64,000 nucleotides of DNA from Microbotryum silenes-acaulis. Lineage: Eukaryota > Basidiomycota > Microbotryomycetes > Microbotryales > Microbotryaceae. The translations under genes were made by a program, and so were the position numbers. The stretch is taken from assembly GCA_003665825.1 (NCBI GenBank), contig QPFY01000013.1, forward strand, positions 434,001 through 498,000, given 5' to 3'. The notes beneath the pieces are model-generated. The model searched no databases. It was given only the letters and a program-made list of their open reading frames with translations, and was not told where the DNA came from. The first letter of the stretch is position 1. Every line of letters starts with the position of its first letter. Positions 42,487 through 56,690 of the stretch are shown here, piece after piece.

Positions 42487-43693
42487 ATGGCGGTCGTACC
42501 CGATGTTGAGTACCCGGCGACGGTGTTTGATCCGGCGACCACGCTTCGTAAGGGGTTCTGCACCGTCTGCACCAAGTCGTCGCGCGATCCAGCTCGTCAC
42601 AAGCTCTACTATGGTAGGTGGACTGGTATCTGGGTCTCCTGGCGGGTGCGTGGATCGATCTCATTTGCTAATACCACTTGATCCTCGATTGACCCCACTT
42701 TCACGCGCTACCGCGGGTCTTATAGAAATCCATGGCGACCCTTCCCCCGAATCGAAACGCCTCGTCTTTATCATGGGCCTCAACAACTCTTCATTTGCAT
42801 GGCAAGGCCAGGTCGATTTCTTTGGTCGCGCCAAAGGCGTTCAGGCGAGTTCTGCCCCGGGCTTCACCCCTCGGACTTTATCGAGCTCTTCGTTTCTCTG
42901 AGTCCGCACAGGTCCTCGTCTTTGATAACCGCGGCGTCGGGTCTTCGGACGCCCCGAGAAGGCTGTACAAGACGTCGGAAATGGCCCAGGACACGCTCGA
43001 GCTGCTCGAGTATCTCGAATGGACCGAGGAGAAATCGCTCAATGTCGTAGGTGTGTCGATGGGCGGCATGACGGCGTTGGAATTGGTCAGTTGTAGGGCT
43101 GGATTCGGAGTGCCTACGTCGATGCTAACCGTACTTTTAAGACATCGATTCAGGCCACGCTCATCCCCCAACGCATCAACTCGCTCATCCTGACCTCGAC
43201 CAAGTCCGGCACGGCCTTTGACCTGCCCAAGCTGCCCGTTGTCAGCATGTTTGCGCGGCTTTCGTTTGGTCTCTTCAAAGACGTGTCGCAAGCCGTCGGT
43301 CTGGTGTGTTCTGTCCTCTTTCCTGAAGAGTACCTCGACTCGATCGACGAAAAGACAGGCAAGACGCGGCGCGAGATCCACTCCGAGAATTTCATCCAGC
43401 GGATCGCCATAACGAAGCGGCAGACGGTCGCAGGGCGGATCGGGCAGATGGTGGCCGTCTTCAACCACCACGTCTCGGAGGAGCGACTAGACACGATCGG
43501 CAAGACCATCAACAAGGTCTACATCATCCACGGTGATCAGGACATGTTGGTCGACTTCCAGAGAGGCAAGGATCTGCACGCCACGATCCCGGGATCTCAT
43601 TTCAAGGAGGTCAAGGGCGGAGGACACGCCCTCCCGTCGCAGATTGTCGACAAGTACAATGCGTGGATTGAATCGATCATTTCAGAGCCGTAG
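42487..43693 (+). CDS. Alpha/beta hydrolase of unknown substrate, four exons
   Basis: Exons are 42487-42613, 42726-42844, 42912-43085 and 43142-43693, summing to 972 nt (323 aa). The alpha/beta hydrolase fold is shown by FIMGLNNSSFAW (oxyanion strand), FDNRGVGSSD and the nucleophile elbow GVSMGG with Ser about 131. The acid is in VYIIHGDQDMLV (Asp about 272 or 274) and the catalytic histidine in GGGHALP (about 302). The full triad is present, so an active esterase, lipase or epoxide-hydrolase-like enzyme is likely, but the substrate cannot be named. Intron 2 uses a GC donor (GCGAGT) with a normal CAG acceptor; this is the only join that keeps the strand GVQVLVFDNRG. It is an intact host gene in the middle of the repeats. 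Confidence 0.88.
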
Positions 43694-43762
43694 ATTTGGA
43701 CTCTTGTAATTTGACTGGGCCTTGATCTGATGCGGTTCGAGTTGGCAAGGGTTGGCAAGTAG

Positions 43763-43960
43763 CTCGGTGAAAGGCACGAGATCGCTCTCGAGCCTCACTG
43801 ATTTCGAGTCCAAACTGAAAGGATCAAACGATGTAATTCGCAGGCGAAGAAACACTACTAGAAGGACTAAGGTCAAGCGGCGCTGCGGCGCCGCGCGCGA
43901 GGTCAAGCTTGGGGCCGCTGAGGTTGGCTCGGGGTCGTTGGAGCGGCGCCTTACAATCGG
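43763..43960 (-). repeat. Dispersed repeat R4, second copy
   Basis: It lies about 70 bp after the hydrolase stop. It matches 41241-41448 over its whole length with scattered substitutions and small indels. It may provide part of the hydrolase 3' UTR. Confidence 0.65.
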
Positions 43961-44758
43961 AGGCTGAGAGCGGCAAGTACAGAAAATGGCATTGTTGGTG
44001 ATGGTATATGATTCCTCTTCATTTAGCCCTTTGTTATCTCAATCTCCCTGCTCTAATCGTCTCCTTAGTCCCTCTATTCTCGCAGCGCTTTATCAGTTAG
44101 CGTTCCATGAGTGTACCTCTTAGTCTCTGACCACTCTGTTCTCATTCCTGTTCATTGGACTAAGTTGTGGTCATCATCAGAGAACACACTACTCTTGGCG
44201 TGGAACTATGAGGGGATGGGGAATCACCGCGCGCTACCGAGCAGTGTTCATGCTGCGCAATTTCACACAACTCTGGAGCGGGACTCGAAACATCCAGCTT
44301 CTGTTTCCTCTCGCTCTTTGATGCAGATGTCCAAACACTAGATCGAGATTACGAGAGTTGCCAATGGCCGATGATCGGAACATGCGCTGCAGATATCTTG
44401 CGACGGCACGCATCGGCCAGCCCAAAGAAAACCGGTACCCACTTTTCTGAGAGCGTCTCCTCAGATTTCTGCGTAAACGTCAACCTGCAAAATCGCAAAT
44501 TGTATTGCCGCGAGGCGGAAATCGTCCGGCGAACCGGACAGATCTGGACTGATTGAATTGTTCCTCGCGCCAGTTCCCTTCCATGACGCGTCGGCGTGCC
44601 AGATTGGTGCGGTCACGTGTTGGGACAAGTACTGGACAAGTTGCCCTGTTTGCCTCACTTTCCTCGACCGCGGCGCGGTCGGCTCGTAGAATAACGTTTT
44701 GACTTCCACTTCTCCGTACACATTCCAAGTTGCAGCACCTGTTCACTCGCTCTTGACA
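43961..44758. other. Gene-free stretch
   Basis: About 800 bp with no supported gene or repeat. Short open frames occur on both strands without family similarity. Confidence 0.4.
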
Positions 44759-45140
44759 ATGTCTTCACAGCACAAGATGCACCAAAAACGAGGGATGGCA
44801 AGCATTGTCAAAGAACACCTGCGTCAAGAGGCTCAAGCACTAGCACTAGAGCTACGGCATCTCATTGAATTGTTTGAGGACGACGACGACGAAACAGTGC
44901 CCCGCTCTCCCCCCCGACCAATGCACAACTCGCCTTACACGGGGCACCGTTACATTCAGTTTCTCATAACCAGCCATCCACAGAATATGTTGCATGAACT
45001 TGGCATCGCACCCAGCTGCTTCACCAAGCTCGTGCAAGATCTCCGAATCCACACTACTCAGGCTCCACAGATTCGCGCTTCATACAACTCGAGCAGAAGG
45101 TCGGATTTCTCCTGCAGGCACTTCGACACTTTTTTTTTGT
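44759..45140 (+). pseudogene. Harbinger-type transposase remnant (N-terminal part)
   Basis: Starts MSSQHKMHQKRGMAS. It carries the pattern of PIF/Harbinger (HARBI1) transposase N-termini: HNSPYTGHRYIQFLITSHP, a short linker, then FTKLVQDLR. A frameshift near 45095 is needed to continue with EQKVGFLLQALRH. The DDE catalytic core is absent: sequence changes at a T-run near 45130 into a dispersed repeat. It could also be a domesticated fragment, but the frameshift and truncation favour a dead element. Confidence 0.45.
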
Positions 45141-45230
45141 ATGAAACTCATCGCTAATTTGCAAGACGAGAAAACCCCCTACGGAACTAAAGGAGATGCT
45201 GCCCAGTATGCACGATGATGACCACAACCG
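45128..45230 (+). repeat. Dispersed repeat R5, copy 1
   Basis: T-run, GTATGAAACTCATCGCTAA, then ACTAAAGGAGATGCTGCCCAG and TATGCACGATGATGAC. The same order occurs on the minus strand at 63520-63600. It abuts an R2 piece on its right. Confidence 0.6.
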
Positions 45231-45365
45231 CCGCTCGATGCGTTGTAACTAGCAGAACAGACCAACCCGATACATCCGAGTTCAAGTCCCCCCCACCCAC
45301 GGTTGCTCCCTCCCAGAGACGAATGAAAGGAAGATTGAAGATAATACACAAGGAATCGGGAAACG
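45230..45365 (+). repeat. Dispersed repeat R2, diverged copy
   Basis: Contains CGATGATGACCACAACCGC, a C-run before CACGGTTGCTCCCTCCCAG and AGACGAATGAAAGGAAGA, matching the central part of R2 at 28810-28935 with many substitutions. Confidence 0.5.
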
Positions 45366-46324
45366 ATGGAGGAATTGTTGGTGGTGGTACATGTGCTGTA
45401 CAGGCGAATCCGATCATAGTTGTACAGTTGAACCTTCTTCGATCTTTTGACTTCAGACCCACCCCCGAGACCGCCATACTCCTTGAAGCCCCTTAATTCT
45501 TTGACACGCGTCGAACAAGGCCTCCGATGGCACAAACATCCCGCTCAATCCGAATGATTCACGTGGTCCAAAGGGGGGATGTAACCCCCTGCGACCGCAG
45601 CAATCACCTACCCCTTGTACCCAACTGCGCTGGATCTGCACCGCGGATTCCAAACCCCTTTTCGGTTACCAAAGTCCCCCCCCCCCTCGCGACCGCACGA
45701 CCCCAGATCACCCCCATTCAATGACTGCAACTGCGAAACAGGCCTACTTCGCACAAAAACACACAATCCAGAGATTTCCGGGGTAAGTCACGGAGCATGT
45801 GACAGTCCATTGGACACGCCTCGGTCTGCAGCGCGGGCGGGTGGCCGACAACACCGGCGCGCGGCTGGAGACAAGAGGCGGGCTGCGGCGTACTCCCAAT
45901 CTCGGAACGCACACTCGAGTCCCGTTGTAGGTGCAGGTGGTTCCCAAACACCGCAGATACTGGGGAAAGAAGGAGCATGAGGCCCACGACGGTGATGTCA
46001 TTGGGTGGGACCTCGCTCGAGTGTGGATGTGTATGGCGGTTCGGTACCCGAGTCACCCGCCACGCGGCCGCGACTCCGAGCGAGCAGCAAAGCAAGGAGA
46101 GGCGAGCCACGTAGGCAGTTTGTGTCAAGAATCCAATCATACCTTATTGTCTCTTAATACTATTCACTTCCATGCCCCTACTTCATTCGTACTAGCTAGC
46201 TTCATCTCTCCTCAATTCGTCGTTCTGTGCCTGCCAGATCCCAGCGCCTGATTGAGTTCCGGTTGACACGTCGGATTCGGTTGAAGTCGCGCGCCCTGCG
46301 GGCGCTCGTCTCTCTTCCTTCTCC
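45366..46324. other. Gene-free stretch
   Basis: About 950 bp. Several open frames occur on both strands but none resembles a known protein, and no tRNA or element terminus was found. Confidence 0.35.
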
Positions 46325-46460
46325 ATCTATCTTCCATCCTCTATCTTGCGCTCGTACTCAACTGCTTGAGTCGGGATCCAGTTCAGTCTCCCTGCAATCT
46401 CGATCTATCTTCCATCCTCTATCTTGCGCTCGTACTCAACTGCTTGAGTCGGGATCCAGT
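46325..46460. repeat. Two direct repeats of 58 bp (78-bp period)
   Basis: ATCTATCTTCCATCCTCTAT through GTCGGGATCCAGT occurs at 46325-46382 and again at 46403-46460, separated by about 20 bp. The copies look identical, so the duplication is recent. Confidence 0.8.
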
Positions 46461-46848
46461 CCTCAATACTTCTAATAGTTTGTGCCGGCCTTGAACAGGA
46501 GATCACGGAGTCGCTCGACCGAAAGAGAAAACAGACCCGGCCCTTGAGAGGAGTGGAAAACTCACGGCGGAGTCCAGGAGAGGGTCAAGGGGATCCGCTT
46601 TCTCTGTGTGTCATCGTGATGTGGCAGAAGCTCGAATCAAGGGCGACGATGCCCGCCGGCGCAAAGAACCCGAGGCTCCTTGGGGGTACGGAAGCCTATG
46701 TGGAGGAATGGCAAAAAGAGCGAGAGAGAGCAGGTTCAGTATTCTAGCGTTTTTGGGAGACATTGGAGAGATTGAGAAAGAGGGAAAGGGGACTTGTGAT
46801 TTTATGGTTTTTGGTTTTTGCTTGGGTAGGGAGGGAGCGCCGTCTACT

Positions 46849-47305
46849 TCATCGTGCCAATCTGAGCTCCAACCTCTCCTTTAGTCCCGCCATCTCCTTG
46901 TCCATGCTCGACATCGCTCTGGCGTGGCGATGGAGATCCCAGCGTCGGTTGCTGAGAGTTTCGAGCGCCAGCGCAATGAAGGCGCGGATTGGGCGCTTTT
47001 TCGACGTCGGAAGGCGAGCGCGCAGTCGAGGGAGGCCGTGCTCGATCTGAAGTGCCGTGTAGTCGAGGTCGAGGATCGACACGACCCCCAGCGCGTCGCA
47101 GAGAATGGACCTAGCTGCTTGCCAAAACTGAGAAGAGTCAGGGCAATCATACCAAAAGTGAGTAAAGTCATCCTCCACCCCTGCCAGGCTGCATGCCTGC
47201 ACAACGCAGCAGGCTGAGTCGCCATGCCGCTGCACAAACTGGCGCTTCCGCGTTGGCGTGAAGTGGTACGCCAGCTTGAAGTGCACCTCGCGCTCGCGGG
47301 CCGTG
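46849..47305 (-). pseudogene. LINE ORF2 C-terminal remnant, copy C
   Basis: The minus-strand frame reads EREVHFKLAYHFTPTRKRQF, a CCVVQACSLAGVEDDFTHF zinc region and WYDCPDSSQFWQAARSILCD, ending ELRLAR. It is related to the end of LINE copy A (EREVWFKLILRFTPTRK, CLVCKAPVDDTDHYFFDC). Its 5' side is cut by LTR b of Copia-2 at 47306. The remnant runs to a stop at 46849. Confidence 0.75.
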
Positions 47306-52284
<4,979 letters not shown>

Positions 52285-53769
52285 GTTATTGTCGACCAAG
52301 GGTCAGGAAGCGGCGAACTCGGCGGCGCAAGCGGAGCCTCCTCGCCGATTTCAAATCTCTTCATTCTTTGCCAGGGTAGGAAACCCTCGCACGGTGGAGC
52401 AGTTCACCCATGCAGAGCAGATCCATTCAATACTGTTCGCATCGTCGTTCTTCTCGTTGGTACTGGGACCAAACAGCAAGGCTTTCATCTCCAAGACGGC
52501 TCATGAAAGCTTGCTAGCTGCCGGAGCAACTGTTGACGATGCACGAGGGCACGAGCGTCTAATCGAATCGCGGGACGACGTAGTGCGTGCCATCATTCAG
52601 ACCTGCACTTCTATCGCCGAGCTTGTCGAGATTGTCTTTTCGCCCGACGTTTCTGACGACGACATTCGCAGCCTCGGGTCTCTAATCTCGCGTTGCACTC
52701 GAAGAATGGTGAATCTGTTGGAACCCGTCATGGACAAAACCAACTTGGCTCAACTCCCAAATCTTCACGCACTTCAACATGCTCAACCAGCCGCGTGGGA
52801 CTTTGGCACTCCGTTGAACTCCAGTGCCGCCCTTGACGAAGCTGTTCATCGAACTGCCAAGCAGCTGGTCATCGTCACGAATCGTCGGGATATTACCAAG
52901 TCGTTCCTCGACAATGCCTTGGTGACACAAACGCTCAGCGCCGCCATCGCAAGAACTGTCGATGATGATGAACTCTTCATCTTAACCAAGGGCATCTCTG
53001 TGCAAGCGCCCCGTGCGTTCCGAATGGAGAACATCGCGAACGACGACGCCGATGCCGATGCTGACGGCGATGCACGAAAAGTTCACGGAATGGTGACGAC
53101 CTCGATCAAAGACCGGTCAGTATGCCCTATAACGATTAATTGCACAGGAGGGCCAGAACTTTATCATTGATTGGACCAACTTCCCTTTCCTCTCCGAAAA
53201 ACAGTGTAGAAAGGGTTCGTCCGATGGGTCGTCTCGACAGGAAGCAAATCCGTGCGCTCAGCCTAGAAGTCACACTCGCGGCGACCGATCTTGCCAAGCG
53301 ACCCAACGGATTCGAGGTCGCCGCTGCTCTTCGAAAGTCTTTCGGCCTCGAATTTCCAGCGTGGTATTGGATAACAACGGATTTCATCTTGTACCACCCG
53401 AAAGTACGGTATGATGATCGGATCCGAGCTCGACTGGTCACCGTGCGCGTCGGCGATTTTGTCGTTCTTGGTGCTCCACCGGATTCAAGGGACCGTGTCG
53501 TATTCGCCCAAGTCGAAGCAATTTTCAGCGTCGGACGAGACGAAAAGTTCACCTTGCTCCTCGTCACCTGGATGGACGAGAGTCAGACGCGTAAATTAGG
53601 CTACCTTGGCCAGGTTAGAGTGCTCAAGCCTTTCCGCGCGGGGACTTCAGAGCGACCGAGAGTCATCGGGCTCGATGCCATCTCGAGCGAGCAAGGTGTG
53701 CCGATTCTGAGGGATTACACAGAGCTGGGACTGCACATCATAGTACCCTACCAAGTTTCGACAATCTGA
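52285..53769 (+). pseudogene. Unrecognised spliced gene, 5' end lost at LTR d
   Basis: No family was recognised. The open frame runs from the LTR boundary: the first in-frame bases encode LLSTKGQEAANSAAQAEPPRR, with no clear upstream start. It continues to a GTCAGT donor at 53116, then an 89-nt intron, then 53205-53769. The joined product is about 460 residues. The first part is helical (TVEQFTHAEQIHSILFASSF, IAELVEIVFSPDVSDDD) with a run of alternating Asp/Ala near the intron. The second part has beta-rich text: RLVTVRVGDFVVLGAP, DRVVFAQVEAIFSV, KFTLLLVTWMD. This pattern resembles proteins carried by fungal DNA transposons or a small chromatin-reader fold, but I cannot decide. The intron suggests a genuine gene. 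The first ATG at 52289 could be a secondary start. Confidence 0.55.
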
Positions 53770-54030
53770 TGGGGTGTTCATGTGATCTAGGGTCACTTGC
53801 AATGCCGTCGCATGAAAATTGCTCCAGTCTTCAAAGCGCTCTTCCTGCCGTCGGCCTTGTCGGAGGCACGGACACTTCGATGAAATCGATGCAGCAACCT
53901 TGCTCCAACCTCGTCAATGCCTTTTTTTTTTCTCGATGCCACCTGTTGATAAGAGAGAGACTTCGCTTGCGAGTGTGATTGTGAAGCTTTGGAGTAGTTG
54001 ATCTGTCTGCGGAAATTCGACTGAGGGGAG

Positions 54031-54040
54031 TATAAATAGG
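54031..54040 (+). promoter_or_regulatory. Candidate TATA box
   Basis: TATAAATAGG in a GC-rich surrounding, a strong match to the eukaryotic TATA consensus. The transcript it would drive is unknown. Confidence 0.35.
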
Positions 54041-54333
54041 CACCCTGTCGTCGGTCCGCTCTTCTCCTTTGGCCAATCACTCGCCGCTCGCTCAAGTTGG
54101 ACCTTTCACTCGGACTTGTATGCTACATGCAGACTTCGGTGACCTGGTGATCAACGAACGTATATCGCGCATAAATCCCACTTTGAAGAACGTCGCGTCG
54201 TCGTCATCATCGTCATCTCGCTGCCTACTCCGTCGCACCAACTTGTTCCAGCTCGGCTGTGCGCACGAGGTCATACCTACCGGAAGCCGCGTGACATACC
54301 ATACCATTCGCTAGGCTAAAGGTTCTAAGATTT

Positions 54334-54370
<37 letters not shown>
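54334..54370. repeat. (GTC)n microsatellite
   Basis: About twelve GTC units in a row. A shorter, interrupted (GTC/ATC) tract about 140 bp upstream (near 54195-54215) sits in similar context, hinting at an old local duplication. Confidence 0.8.
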
Positions 54371-55624
54371 TCTCGCCGACGATTACGTCGCACCACCTTG
54401 CTCTCTAGGTCGGCATTTCGATCCACGTTTTGCGTACATTCATTTCAAGCCTACAATAGGGCCTTTGATCACCCGTTGCAAACCAGTCGTCGTCTTCTTC
54501 CAATTCTCACGCGCCATTCGAACACCTGTGGACGCTCGTTCAAGCCTGCTCGAGGCTATGACTCGATTCGCTCCCACCCATGTGCTGCGGTGCAAACGCC
54601 CACGTCCCCATGCCCACAAAAATATCTTCGCACGAACCATCACCTCCTTGTAAGTGCTTCACCGCTCTGGCTACTCCTCGTATGATCGTGGCGATACCAG
54701 CTTGTGCGACCACGTCGAGACTCGCTGTGGTGATGGCCCTGTGGGAGCTGCACTTGCGCTGACGCTTTCGCTCGTGTCTTAGTTCCTCAACAGCGATGTT
54801 ACAGGTGAAGAACTTTTTGTTTCGAGCCCATCTACGACAGTCCCGGCGTCTATTCGTGCAGGGTGGGAGGGCCGAGCGATCAAGCTCCTAGCCAGAAGCA
54901 TGACGTCATAGCCTGGCTCAAGCTTGATCAACAATCACCTTGATACCATGTAGATCATAAGCCTTCTCGCCCATGCCATCGCCAACAAAGGTGAGTACAT
55001 CCCATCAAAATACTGGTGCGCTTTCACGTTCCTTCCGAGCCCTGGGATCGTGCTTAATTGCGTCGCACCATCACCTGCTTACCGTGACGGTCTTCTCCAA
55101 TCGATGACACCGTGTGAGTGAGCTTGTGGTGGCATACTGCACTGCTGATTTGGCTTGCTTCACAGCACTGGATTGGCTTGGGATGGTGGAACGTTCAAGT
55201 CCGATTCGTAGAATCGACCTCGCTGTCGGAGCTTCGCACCCCCTCTCGTCACGCTCGAGCTCCTTGCTTCGAAACACCCGAAGGACTGGCCCTCCTCGAT
55301 CTCTGTCCTTGTTCAAGATAATATACTGACACACTATCATGATCCAACCCATTCCTGTCCCAAACCCAGTCCAGACCTAGTCAAAGATTTGGCCTTGCAC
55401 AGCTGTTTCTGATGATGATCAAAGTCGGTGAGTCCACTCAAGGTCATGGCACTATCGCTCGTGGTATAGTTGTGGGCTGGGTTTGCTAGTTCCTGTGCAA
55501 GGCGATCGATGCCTCTCTCGATTTGAAGAGGACCGTGCGAGTCCCACTGTTGTGGTTTGAAAACCTGAGCCGAAGTGAAACCTTTCGCCGCAAAGTCGTG
55601 AACTAGTAACTAAAGTTTAGCACT

Positions 55625-55870
55625 ACGAGCTCAAATTCTAGACCTTTGCTCAAAGTCCCTCGCCCAAGCCCCAAGTCCCAAACTTTATCTTTCAAGTCCT
55701 AAAACCCTGCCCCAAGTGTCAAACCTCGAGTCAAAGTTCCGAACCTCGAGGCAGAGTTCTCAATCTCAGACCCAAGTTGAGAACCTCGCGCCCCAAGTTT
55801 GAAGCTTCGCCTCCCAAGTTCAGGACTACGAACACGGTTCCGGAACCTTGGGCTCAAATTATACCCGGTT
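55625..55870. repeat. Degenerate short tandem repeats around AAGT(C/T)C-AACCT
   Basis: Units of roughly 20 bp built on CAAAGTTCCGAACCTCGAG and its variants (CCCAAGTGTCAAACCTCGAG, CCCAAGTTGAGAACCTCGCG) run for about 250 bp. Divergence between units is high. It lies just upstream of the Helitron. Confidence 0.6.
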
Positions 55871-56220
55871 CCCAACTCTGGCACCTGGTGCCACATGGTG
55901 TAGGGGTTGCCAACTTCGGGCGGTGGTGCGGAACCGTGCGGCACCGGTCTAAACGGTCGCCTCGTTTTGGCTTTTCTTGCGTTGAACGTCAAAGAACGGC
56001 GCGTCCCAGCTAGCTAGCGCTGTTTCAGCATGGGTCGGCCAGCGACAGACCGTTTCCTCTACGTTCGCCGAGGTTCCAACGTTCGCCGAGGTTCCATTTT
56101 CATCAAAGCAGCCTGGCACATGACTCTCTGCTTCCCGAAGCAGACTGAGACGACCTGTTTTGCGTGTCTACCACATCGTAGCGTAGTTCCTTCGATCTTC
56201 CTGTTCCTGCCACTGCCGAA

Positions 56221-56690
56221 ATGTCATCTGCAAACTTTCACGTACAGGAGACTCTCCAGTACGCAATCTTCACGGAAAGCAGAGGGGCAGCAGAGAGGTC
56301 GGCAACGTGAGCGAGCTGAGCGAGGCTGAGCGCGCCGCCCGCGAGACTGAGCGTGCCGCCAGCGAGGCTGCTCGCGCGCTTCTCCTCCGCACAACCCGAC
56401 CTCCGCTCTAATCGGACAGACGCCGCCGCCAACAACGTCTGCCACTGCCGAAATGTCATCTGCAAACTTTCACGTCCCGTCTCCCGTAGAACAACCTTCA
56501 CGGAGAGCAGAGGGGCTGCAGAGTCGTTGGCAACGTGAGCGAGCTGAGCGCGCCGCCAGCGAGGCTGCTCGCGTCCCTCCTCCGCACAATCCGACTCCGG
56601 CTTTAATGGCACAGTCAGCGCCGCCAACAACCTCGAACAATCGCAGATCAGAAGCTCAGCGGCAACGACGCCTTCGCGAGAAGCAGCAGC
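56221..56690 (+). repeat. Tandem duplication of the Helitron N-terminal coding region
   Basis: ATGTCATCTGCAAACTTTCA and the following sequence (CTTCACGGA(A/G)AGCAGAGGGG, GTGAGCGAGCTGAGCG) occur from 56221 and again from 56453, a period of 232 bp. The first copy is interrupted after about 30 codons, so the second ATG is used for the gene model. Confidence 0.75.

Larger units (their letters stand above)
53770..55620. other. Gene-free stretch with a TATA box and a (GTC)n tract
   Basis: A good TATA element, TATAAATAGG, lies at 54031-54040, but no recognisable coding sequence follows. A (GTC)n run occupies about 54334-54370. Short open frames with Ser/Arg bias are products of that repeat. Nothing else could be supported. 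Confidence 0.45.

Noticed and set aside
46325..46460. CRISPR-like array from two identical 58-bp units
   Set aside because: Only two units with a 20-bp spacer in a eukaryotic genome; a simple local duplication.
54069..54314. Small plus-strand open frame 30 bp after the TATA box
   Set aside because: Composition follows the GTC/ATC repeats, with no similarity; not enough to call a gene.
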